Assembly: GCA_027297485.1 (NCBI GenBank)
Contig: JAPUHZ010000225.1
Coordinates: forward strand, 1-5,095
DNA: 5,095 bases
DNA from: Deltaproteobacteria bacterium
GTDB lineage: Bacteria > Desulfobacterota_B > Binatia > UBA9968
Direction: 5' to 3'
Numbering within the stretch: the first letter of the stretch is position 1; each line of letters starts with the position of its first letter. Below the pieces are notes generated by a model, which saw only the letters and a list, made by a program, of their open reading frames with translations, ran no database searches and had not been told where the DNA came from. A program made the translations under genes and the position numbers. Positions 1 to 5,095 of this stretch are shown piece by piece.

Positions 1-33
1 CATAATCGAGCCATTGGCGTGTCCCCCCAAGCG

Positions 34-47
34 TAGGGATTCTCCTA
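34..47. repeat. Imperfect palindrome TAGGGATTCTCCTA
   Basis: TAGGGATTCTCCTA pairs 4-5 bp on each side (TAGG with CCTA plus a G-T pair) and is followed by TG. It resembles the palindrome at 114-126, also followed by TG, so the two may be a pair of binding sites for one regulator. This is inference from sequence similarity only, and an element this short can arise by chance. Confidence 0.3.
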
Positions 48-113
48 TGTGCAAGGAGGGCCTGTCAACATGCCCTTTATAGCTCGGGCTTAGGTAGATT
101 TTATGGGTGGAAT

Positions 114-126
114 TAGGATAATCCTA
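114..126. repeat. Perfect 13-bp palindrome TAGGATAATCCTA
   Basis: TAGGAT and ATCCTA are exact reverse complements around a single central A. The element lies 44 bp before the GTG start of the membrane protein gene and overlaps the first base of an out-of-frame ATG (126-128). It could be an operator; no regulator for it can be named from this window. Confidence 0.4.
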
Positions 127-169
127 TGGCGAAAAGGAGAATGCCAGGAAAGAGCCAACGACGGATAAA

Positions 170-730
170 GTGGTGCAGCGGTTAGACCGTTTGGAGAAGG
201 AGAATCGCCGCTTGAAGCGTATAGGTTCATTGGTGCTTGTCGGTATTGCCGCTGTGGTGCTGATGGGTCAGGCCAGGCCCAACAAGGTGGCTAAGGTGAT
301 TGAGGCCGAAAAGTTTGTACTTCGCGATGCGAATGGAAAGGCTCGTGCTGAGCTAGGGGTATACGAGAGGGGAGTCGCACGTCTTACCTTCAAGGGAAAG
401 GATGGAAATAGCTCACTTGTATTATCTGTGGACAATGAATTAGAAATTTCGGGTCTGGTAATTGACCAAGGCAATTACAATATCTCCATTCTTTCAACAA
501 TAGGGAGTGGTTTTTTAAGCGTTTCCGACAAAGAATTTGGTGAAATAGTGACTTTAAGTGTTTCTAAAGACTCAACCTCATTCATAATTAATGACACGAG
601 TAGAAATACTCGTCTAGTATTAGGCAACACTTCTCTTGAGACCACAGACACCGGAACAAAAACTAGGACTGCTGAATCCTCTTTAGTTCTCTTCGACAAA
701 AAGGGCAAGGTCATCTGGAAAGCACCGTAG
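170..730 (+). CDS. Membrane-anchored protein of unknown function, beta-strand repeats
   Basis: The function is unknown. The 186-aa product starts with a charged, probably coiled segment (residues 1-17, LDRLEKENRRLKR). One membrane helix follows (about 18-35, GSLVLVGIAAVVLMGQA), and the rest is presumably outside the cytoplasmic membrane. After the helix comes FVLRDANGKARAELG (49-63), and the C-terminus ends with SLVLFDKKGKVIWKAP; both share a strand-'D..GK'-strand pattern, suggesting repeated beta hairpins. I recognise this style from uncharacterised proteins of soil and subsurface bacteria, without a named domain. The start is uncertain: GTG 170 (or GTG 173) is the first usable start in the open frame, but no good Shine-Dalgarno precedes it. 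The frame is open back to 122 and there reads ...KEPTTDKVVQRLDRLEKE, which looks like authentic coding sequence. A one-base indel or an unrecognised start upstream is possible. The next gene lies 49 bp downstream on the same strand. Confidence 0.75.
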   Translation: MVQRLDRLEKENRRLKRIGSLVLVGIAAVVLMGQARPNKVAKVIEAEKFVLRDANGKARAELGVYERGVARLTFKGKDGNSSLVLSVDNELEISGLVIDQGNYNISILSTIGSGFLSVSDKEFGEIVTLSVSKDSTSFIINDTSRNTRLVLGNTSLETTDTGTKTRTAESSLVLFDKKGKVIWKAP

Positions 731-779
731 GCTTGATAGGCTGACTCTCCCAAAGCGTACTTAAAATGGAGGGATCAAT

Positions 780-1202
780 ATGAGTAAATGCGTCCTAATT
801 ATCTTTATGACTCTATTGATAGCTGCCCTTGCAGAAGCAAAACCCGTGCTGACTGTTACCTGCAATTCTCCGAAAGGCACACGCTTTGATTATGGGACAG
901 GGCAGTTTGGAACTGGCATGAAAGTTGAAACAAATAAAGATGGTTACCGAGGAGTTACTCCAGTTTTTGTGATAGACGACGCAAAGCCAAATAAAATGCT
1001 GGTTATTTGGGGCGAATCGAAGACACTTGGGCCAGCGGCAGAGACCAAAGCTGCTGAGGCTATTATCTGCACCAAACAGCGAATCAAATATCTGCCGTTG
1101 AGCCTTACGAGGTTGGTGCCTGGTTATATACCCTATACCCGAAACTGGGAATTGGATATTTCTCAAGGCATAGTCATCAATATTCTGGAACAGTCAGCGT
1201 AG
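780..1202 (+). CDS. Small secreted protein of unknown function
   Basis: The 140-aa product begins with a textbook signal peptide: short basic start, hydrophobic core (CVLIIFMTLLIAALA) and a likely signal-peptidase I site after AEA (residue 20). The mature protein is about 120 residues with two cysteines (C28 and C97) that could form a disulfide. The motif DGYRGVTPVFVIDDAKP (about 54-70), then VIWG, looks like a conserved beta-sandwich core, but I cannot assign a family. No lipobox, membrane helix or catalytic motif is visible. The ATG is well supported by GGAGGG at 768-773, six bases upstream. It lies 49 bp after the membrane protein gene with no terminator between, so the two may be cotranscribed. 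Both appear to be exported proteins and probably belong to the host rather than to the replication module to the right. Confidence 0.8.
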   Translation: MSKCVLIIFMTLLIAALAEAKPVLTVTCNSPKGTRFDYGTGQFGTGMKVETNKDGYRGVTPVFVIDDAKPNKMLVIWGESKTLGPAAETKAAEAIICTKQRIKYLPLSLTRLVPGYIPYTRNWELDISQGIVINILEQSA

Positions 1203-1349
1203 GCGTTATCTTTTATTCTCTGTGCAAATTCTCCTCTTAAGCTGAGGCGAAAACCTGCGACAAACCCCCTTTGAGCTTAGCTCGGCCAGACACGAAGACT
1301 GCCGGAGCTAATCCGATATTTTTGTAGTACCTTTTAGACCGGGGGGGGC
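1203..1349. other. Gap between convergent genes
   Basis: This 147-bp stretch separates the + strand secreted-protein gene from the - strand 464-aa gene. It contains a bulged hairpin (1277-1311) followed by a short T-run, and an eight-G run (1341-1348) touching the stop of the - strand gene. No tRNA, integrase or clear attachment repeat is visible. If the right side is an integrated element, one boundary could lie here, but the sequence does not prove it. Confidence 0.5.
1277..1323 (+). terminator. Candidate intrinsic terminator (bulged hairpin plus T-run)
   Basis: TTAGCTCGGC (1277-1286) pairs with GCCGGAGCTAA (1301-1311) as ten base pairs with one bulged G at 1304 and a 14-base loop. Seven bases later comes TTTTT (1319-1323). 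The position downstream of the secreted-protein gene fits a terminator. The long loop, the bulge and the gap before the T-run make it a weak example. Confidence 0.35.
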
Positions 1350-2744
1350 TCAAGGTTCGCGTTGCGTTTGGGTTACTAGCCTTTTGATATCCTCAATTGA
1401 TTCACCTTTTTGTAGGTGGCGGTTTATATACTTCCTGGCGGTTTCCCTCTCTTTTGTTTTAGTCAAGTGATCAATGAGAAGACGGCGGTTACGTTGAGGC
1501 TTGAGTTTCTGCCTCACCGCTTCCAGAATACCATCGTCTAGGCATCTGAGAGGTTTGCCTCCGCGTTGAGTGTGCTCGCATTTAATTTGCCCTTTGTTAA
1601 TCCAATCATGCAGGCGGTCGGGGCTCACTTCATATCCCTCGGTGTTCAACTGCTTTACCGCTTGTTTGACGCTGTAAATGTCCCTTTTATCGTCAGCCTT
1701 TTTAATTTCCAACTTCTCAGGGGGTTTACCTCTGGTTCCGGCATATACGCGACCGCGAGTTTTCCGCTCCTTGATCTCTTGCACTTTCTCAAGGTCATCG
1801 GAATGGTCAATCTCTGCCGATTGCGCATTTTCTCTCTTGAAAGACCATTTCACCCGACGCACATACAATCTCATGGCCCGCCAATCCTCGGGTAAAGTGA
1901 AATTGTTCAAAAGCCCCTCCCGTGGTTTATCTCCATGTAACACGAGAATGGCATCTCCTTGGTCTTTGATCTTGAAACATTTCTGAACCAACTCACACAA
2001 AGTAGCATTCACAGATTTGTCAATCATTCCCTCCTGCCTAAGATAAAGCAGTAAGTGCAGGCGAACTTCATCAATAGGCTGCCGGGGATCAATATAGATA
2101 GTCCTCCAGCTTCTCGGTGCTCCCTTCTCGTACAATGCTTCGGCTTGTATCTTGATTTTCAGGGACCCCACTGTAAGGACTTTTTCCTTCTTGCCCTTTG
2201 TGTAAGAACCGCGAATTTCGTTTAAGGGCTGCTGAGGATCAAACAAATACTTTATCGGTTTTCTAGTTCCAGAGAATCTTTGCCTGTCTCTCATGCGGGA
2301 AAATATTTGCCATGGGAATCTTCTATTTCCAGCAAGACCAGAAAATCCAACGTGAATCGTGAGTTTTTTGATTGCTGCATCGAGAGCTTTCATCTTCTCC
2401 GGTGAAGACTCTAACAGCGCCCCTCTCAGCTCGTCCTCTGTGGAATGCGGATGCTGGGCAAAATCTAATAGCAAGTAAGGCTTGCGGGGCATCCAAAAAA
2501 CACGAACCGTGCACGAGAGCCCGGAGCATCTCTCAAACCCAAGGTCTCGCCTACCAAATCCTGAAGTTTTAACCTCAGTTTTCTCTTGCTCCGACATGTT
2601 CTTGAGGAAGAAGAAACGATCCTTACGCCGCCGCCGGGTAAGTTGATGGACCCGTGCCGCAAGCTTGCCCACCAGATCAGGATTTGAGTCACAAGTGAAA
2701 AATGCTTGGTTGGAGGTATCTCTAAGGGATTGATTTTCCAGCAT
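1350..2744 (-). CDS. Unknown 464-aa protein with C-terminal MerR-like helix-turn-helix
   Basis: I do not recognise the family. The protein is basic and soluble, with an Arg/Lys-rich patch (LTRRRRKDR, about 35-43). Two segments resemble each other: IKYLFDPQQPLNEIR (164-178) and RTIYIDPRQPIDEVR (214-228), suggesting a duplicated unit. A charged, probably helical linker (about 302-352) leads to a helix-turn-helix-like region (about 355-413) reading DIYSVKQAVKQL, then VSPDRLHDWINKGQI, then RGGKPLRCLDD. That order of helix, recognition helix ending in 'W...G.I' and a wing is like MerR or excisionase-type domains. The tail (about 420-457) is helical and charged. The ATG at 2744 is preceded by a weak GGGA eight bases upstream; Met50 is a possible later start. 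It is transcribed divergently from the replication operon across a 65-bp gap, so a regulatory or element-maintenance role is a reasonable inference. No nuclease, recombinase or ATPase motif is visible. Confidence 0.75.
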   Translation of the reverse strand: MLENQSLRDTSNQAFFTCDSNPDLVGKLAARVHQLTRRRRKDRFFFLKNMSEQEKTEVKTSGFGRRDLGFERCSGLSCTVRVFWMPRKPYLLLDFAQHPHSTEDELRGALLESSPEKMKALDAAIKKLTIHVGFSGLAGNRRFPWQIFSRMRDRQRFSGTRKPIKYLFDPQQPLNEIRGSYTKGKKEKVLTVGSLKIKIQAEALYEKGAPRSWRTIYIDPRQPIDEVRLHLLLYLRQEGMIDKSVNATLCELVQKCFKIKDQGDAILVLHGDKPREGLLNNFTLPEDWRAMRLYVRRVKWSFKRENAQSAEIDHSDDLEKVQEIKERKTRGRVYAGTRGKPPEKLEIKKADDKRDIYSVKQAVKQLNTEGYEVSPDRLHDWINKGQIKCEHTQRGGKPLRCLDDGILEAVRQKLKPQRNRRLLIDHLTKTKERETARKYINRHLQKGESIEDIKRLVTQTQREP

Positions 2745-2809
2745 AATCTATGTCCCATTTTGCCACTATATACTAGGTAGGGCAAGAAAATTTTTCTTCG
2801 AGGTGTGAC
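2745..2809. promoter_or_regulatory. Divergent promoter/operator region
   Basis: This 65-bp gap must hold the promoters of both the - strand 464-aa gene and the + strand operon, unless these start inside a gene. TATACT (2769-2774) is a good -10-like box for the + strand, and its complement TATATA could serve the - strand. No good -35 box sits at the right distance for either, so the promoters would be weak or regulator-dependent. The inverted repeat at 2760-2785 straddles these boxes. The neighbouring small helix-turn-helix protein (2810-3004) is the obvious candidate to bind here. Confidence 0.45.
2760..2785. repeat. Inverted repeat over the divergent -10 boxes (candidate operator)
   Basis: TTGCC-A-CTA (2760-2768) pairs with TAGGGCAA (2778-2785): eight base pairs with one extra A in the left arm and nine bases (TATACTAGG) between the arms. 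The placement over TATACT suits a repressor site. The unequal arms weaken the case for a symmetric dimer operator. Confidence 0.4.
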
Positions 2810-3004
2810 ATGGACGTTAATCTTGGACTCAAATTGGCACTGATTAAACAGTTTGGTTCGCAAGTCTCTGCTTCTCGCAAGTTGGGGATTCGTGAAAGCA
2901 AATTATCCTACATCGTGAGAGGTCATGCTCAGCCGTCAGACCGAGAACGGCAGGCCCTTGAGAGCGCCTTGGGGCGTGTGCTTGTTAGGAGGCTACTCGG
3001 ATGA
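2810..3004 (+). CDS. Small Cro/XRE-like DNA-binding protein
   Basis: The 64-aa product is almost entirely one helix-turn-helix domain. Residues about 6-15 (GLKLALIKQF) form helix 1, SQVSASRKLGI (17-27) helix 2, and RESKLSYIVRG (28-38) the putative recognition helix. A C-terminal helix (SDRERQALESALG) follows. This matches the layout of phage Cro/CI and YdaS-like proteins, in which such a domain binds an operator as a dimer. There is no oligomerisation or protease domain, so it is more Cro-like than CI-like. GAGGTG at 2800-2805 lies four bases before the ATG. It is the first gene of the operon: its TGA overlaps the ATG of the TOPRIM gene. The divergent inverted repeat 25-50 bp upstream makes autoregulation likely, by inference. 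Confidence 0.75.
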   Translation: MDVNLGLKLALIKQFGSQVSASRKLGIRESKLSYIVRGHAQPSDRERQALESALGRVLVRRLLG

Positions 3005-3684
3005 TGTCCAGAGAGGAGGAGGAGAGGGCCAAACGACACCACTATCTGAATATTTTACTTTCTGCAGTCTATCGAGGCAGTCTAGCCCCTGACCATCGTG
3101 AAGACTTAAAAAAAAGCGGACTAAACCCTGAGACGATCCACATGCAACGAATCCGTTCCGTTCCTCCATGGCTGATCCCGAGACTTCTTGGGTTCAATAT
3201 CCCGAATATTAACTCAGCCCTTCTATTTCCATTTCCTGATCCTTCGGATGGATTCATGGACCATGTACGAATGAAGATTTTTCCAATAATCACAAATCGT
3301 GACACTCAAACTATCAAATATCTCCAGCCAAAAAACACTGGTGTTCGTCTTTTTTTCCCGTATCAGGCAATGGAAGAGGTACTTCACGGACTCAACCCCC
3401 TCTGGTTAGTAGAAGGAGAGAAAAAAAGCCTCGCAGTAGCCCAGATCGGCCTCCCTGCCGTGGGGTTCTGTGGGATCGAGGGATGGCACAGGAAAGGATC
3501 TATAGAGTTGATTCCAGATTTTGACCATATCCCTCTCAAGGATCGAGTGGTGGAGTTGGTCCCCGATGGTGATGTTCAGACCAATCCATTTGTCCGACGC
3601 GGGACGGAACGGTTTTCCCTGGCCCTCCAAGCTCGCGGGGCTCGTCCCCGTCTCGTGGTACTTCCGGGGGAGGTAGCAGCGTGA
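3001..3684 (+). CDS. TOPRIM-domain (DUF3854-like) replication protein
   Basis: The 227-aa protein resembles DUF3854/TOPRIM proteins of plasmids, phages and integrative elements. The N-terminal part reads HREDLKKSGLNPETI (32-46), then SALLFPFPDP (72-81), IKYLQPKN (105-112) and RLFFP (116-120), a pattern typical of this family. The TOPRIM core follows: LWLVEGEKKSLA (134-145) carries the conserved glutamate (E138), and ELVPDGDVQTNP (185-196) carries the D-x-D pair (D189, D191). It ends in a Rossmann-like helix and strand (ALQARGARPRLVVLP). TOPRIM enzymes use these acids to bind metal in primases, topoisomerases and nucleases; which activity applies here is unknown. No zinc-finger or helicase domain is fused to it. 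The start ATG 3001 is supported by AGGAGG at 2987-2992, eight bases upstream; ATG 3004 is an alternative. It overlaps the genes on both sides by four bases (ATGA and GTGA), so translation is probably coupled with the downstream MCM-like helicase. Confidence 0.8.
   Translation: MMSREEEERAKRHHYLNILLSAVYRGSLAPDHREDLKKSGLNPETIHMQRIRSVPPWLIPRLLGFNIPNINSALLFPFPDPSDGFMDHVRMKIFPIITNRDTQTIKYLQPKNTGVRLFFPYQAMEEVLHGLNPLWLVEGEKKSLAVAQIGLPAVGFCGIEGWHRKGSIELIPDFDHIPLKDRVVELVPDGDVQTNPFVRRGTERFSLALQARGARPRLVVLPGEVAA
3669..3674 (+). promoter_or_regulatory. Shine-Dalgarno GGAGGT deciding the GTG start of the helicase gene
   Basis: GGAGGT sits six bases before GTG 3681 inside the end of the TOPRIM gene. It is a near-perfect ribosome binding site and favours GTG 3681 over the in-frame GTG at 3690. 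Confidence 0.7.
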
Positions 3685-5095
3685 ACAACGTGGGCGCAGA
3701 TGACTTCATCGAAGCGAAAGGCGCGACGGCAGAAGACTTAGACGGCCTTCCCAGGGGAGAAATTCTCCCCCCTCTGATCCATCTCGTCGATCTTGAACGC
3801 ACGGAGTACGTTGGCCGGATCGTTCGTACTGATATTGTAATTGCTGGAGTCGGGGAGACGTTTCACGTGCCTCGATCATGGGAAGCAAAATGCATAAAAG
3901 GCAATTGCCCGCGCTGTCCCACGACGGTAGACCTCAAGACACGGAAGGATCTACTTAACTTTTGCCGCATGAGTGACGATCAAACCAAAGGATTCATGCG
4001 AGCCATATCCGGTTGCAAGAATAAACCAACGATACGAGAGAGAGAGATGACAACTATCACGGAGATTCTCGCATTGCCAGTAGCCACTCCAAACGTGGAA
4101 GGATCGACCAGAGATTATCGCGAGAAAATCGTATACCTTGTCGGTAGCCTTTCCACAAGTAATATTCGATATCGTGCTATTGGAACTGTTATTGCGGAAC
4201 CGAAGCGGCAGCGGGCCGCGCTCCTAATCACTCGCCTTGACCGCCTCCAATCTGCTTCGGAAGAATTCACCCTGACGTCTGAACTCAGCGAGCAATTTCG
4301 CACCTTCCAAATGACTAGGCCAGCAGATTCTTCACCCCAGGCGCAGCTTGATGCTGCGGAGGAACATGTGAAGAGGGTCACACGGGATATCACGAAACAC
4401 ATTACTAAGATATATGGCTCTCATCGAGAAACTGTACTACTCGGCGAGCTCCTTACCCTACATAGCCCTGCCGAGATCCACTGGGCAGGAGAAATAATAA
4501 AGGGAGTTGTCGACGGCCTAGTAGTTGGCGACACAGGTCAAGGCAAAACTACTCAGGCACGACGGCTCATAGCTGCTACGGGGCTGGGATATCTGCCCTC
4601 GGGGTCTACTGGGAGCCGTACCGGGCTTCTCTACAACCTCGATTCCAAGGTCAACGATAAGCGGATTCTCCGATGGGGAGCATTCCCGTTAGCGCACGGC
4701 GAGATACTTTTTGTCGATGAGGCACAGAATATTTCTCGGAAGGAATGGACTGAGTTTACATCCGCAAGAAGCGAGGGGATTTTAAAGGTTGATCGGTCTA
4801 TCCGCGCAGAGCATCCGTCAAGAGTGCGGCTGGTTTGCTTCGCTAACCCTCTTGAACAGCGATCTATGGCCTCCTTTCAGTATGGGATCATGGCAGTCCA
4901 TCCTGAAAGCGGCTTTCTCGATTCCCAAGACCTGCGACGTTTCGACTTTGTTGCTCTTGTTTCAGAAGCGGACCAGGAAACCAATGATATTGTTTCAGGT
5001 ATAAACGGAAACGATACTTTCGAGCTAATACCGCCAAATCTGCTTCGGGAGTCAATTCTCTGGGCGTGGACACGCAGAATCGAGCACCTCCGATA
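3681..5095 (+). CDS. MCM-like AAA+ replicative helicase (partial, runs off right end)
   Basis: The frame is open from GTG 3681 to the window end: 471 codons plus two bases, no stop. The N-terminal part has a possible zinc cluster, C71-x4-C76-x2-C79 with C95 or C112 as fourth ligand. A beta-rich OB-like region follows (about 120-200, with YLVG...YRAIGTVIAEPKRQ). The ATPase domain starts near KIYG (243-246), equivalent to the 'IYG' of MCM proteins. Walker A is GDTGQGKT (283-290). SGSTGSRTGLL (307-317) matches the MCM 'GSS..GLT' loop. GAFPLAHGEILFVDEAQ (333-348) is the MCM 'GAL.LAD.G...IDE' Walker B, with DEAQ in place of DEFD. The sensor-1 motif is CFANP (386-390), and DLRRFDFVALV (417-427) supplies the arginine finger (R420), matching MCM 'LLSRFDL'. 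Sensor 2 and the C-terminus lie beyond the window. MCM proteins form hexameric rings that unwind DNA at replication forks. The gene overlaps the TOPRIM gene by four bases, so the two probably act together in element replication. The MCM-class assignment is firm; the family within it is not known to me. Confidence 0.85.
   Translation, partial: MNNVGADDFIEAKGATAEDLDGLPRGEILPPLIHLVDLERTEYVGRIVRTDIVIAGVGETFHVPRSWEAKCIKGNCPRCPTTVDLKTRKDLLNFCRMSDDQTKGFMRAISGCKNKPTIREREMTTITEILALPVATPNVEGSTRDYREKIVYLVGSLSTSNIRYRAIGTVIAEPKRQRAALLITRLDRLQSASEEFTLTSELSEQFRTFQMTRPADSSPQAQLDAAEEHVKRVTRDITKHITKIYGSHRETVLLGELLTLHSPAEIHWAGEIIKGVVDGLVVGDTGQGKTTQARRLIAATGLGYLPSGSTGSRTGLLYNLDSKVNDKRILRWGAFPLAHGEILFVDEAQNISRKEWTEFTSARSEGILKVDRSIRAEHPSRVRLVCFANPLEQRSMASFQYGIMAVHPESGFLDSQDLRRFDFVALVSEADQETNDIVSGINGNDTFELIPPNLLRESILWAWTRRIEHLR

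Larger units (their letters stand above)
1..169. other. Upstream non-coding region with two small palindromes
   Basis: No gene can be supported here. Two forward frames are open from the left edge but close at about 36 and 82, and neither gives a recognisable product; the tail of an upstream gene is possible but unsupported. The stretch holds two related inverted repeats (34-47 and 114-126, listed separately) and a 5-bp AGGGC/GCCCT hairpin around 56-75. I see no convincing -35/-10 pair for the gene that follows. A short ATG frame (126-185, 19 codons) overlaps the start of the next gene in another frame; it may be a remnant of that gene's real N-terminus. Confidence 0.5.

Noticed and set aside
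40..68. Minus-strand promoter starting with perfect TTGACA (complement of 63-68)
   Set aside because: The spaced -10 position reads TAGGAG or similar, far from TATAAT, and no gene lies to the left in the window.
475..753. Minus-strand 92-codon open frame antisense to the membrane protein
   Set aside because: The sense strand carries the conserved C-terminal DKKGKVIWKAP motif, so the antisense frame is a shadow.
1566..1986. Plus-strand open frames of 109 and 102 codons inside the 464-aa gene
   Set aside because: They are antisense to a long gene, have no fitting Shine-Dalgarno and show no domain pattern.
2465..2863. Minus-strand 132-codon open frame overlapping the 464-aa gene start and the small DNA-binding gene
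   Set aside because: It overlaps two better supported genes, including the promoter gap, and its product has no recognisable domain.
4115..4402. Minus-strand 95-codon open frame within the helicase gene
   Set aside because: The plus frame here encodes the well-supported helicase; the antisense product is Ser/Arg-rich low-complexity shadow sequence.
1..5095. CRISPR array, tRNA, rRNA or insertion sequence
   Set aside because: No regularly spaced repeats, no cloverleaf with a T-loop GTTCRA-type motif, and no transposase-like protein were seen.

Overview
This window looks like bacterial chromosome or metagenomic contig DNA carrying part of a mobile element's replication region. Shine-Dalgarno starts, GTG starts, stop/start overlaps and a bacterial single-pass membrane protein family indicate a bacterium. 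The 170-730 gene belongs, from memory of sequence style, to a family seen in soil and subsurface lineages (Methylomirabilota/Rokubacteria, Acidobacteriota, Nitrospirota). No marker gene fixes the taxon, so this is only a hint.

Left part (1-1202, + strand): an upstream region with two similar small palindromes, then two codirectional genes for exported proteins of unknown function. The first is a 186-aa membrane-anchored protein with a repeated '[R/K]DxxGK' beta-strand motif. The second is a 140-aa secreted protein with a clear signal peptide. The reading frame of the first gene is open upstream of its GTG but contains no usable start there. A 147-bp non-coding gap follows (1203-1349), holding a hairpin and an eight-G run.

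Middle (1350-2744, - strand): a 464-aa basic protein that I do not recognise. It has a MerR-like helix-turn-helix near the C-terminus and an internally repeated 'DP.QP..E' segment. It is separated by only 65 bp from a divergent operon; that gap holds an inverted repeat over a TATACT box, the layout of a phage- or ICE-type regulatory switch.

Right part (2810-5095, + strand): a tightly coupled three-gene operon. It encodes a 64-aa Cro/XRE-like DNA-binding protein, a 227-aa DUF3854-like TOPRIM protein (overlap ATGA), and an AAA+ ATPase with MCM helicase signatures (overlap GTGA) that runs off the window's right end. The last gene is at least 471 codons long. It has Walker A GDTGQGKT, Walker B ILFVDEAQ, sensor-1 ANP and an arginine-finger RRFD. 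TOPRIM plus MCM-like helicase next to a small regulator is best read as the replication module of an integrated or extrachromosomal mobile element. An MCM-class helicase in a bacterial context is the most interesting item here.
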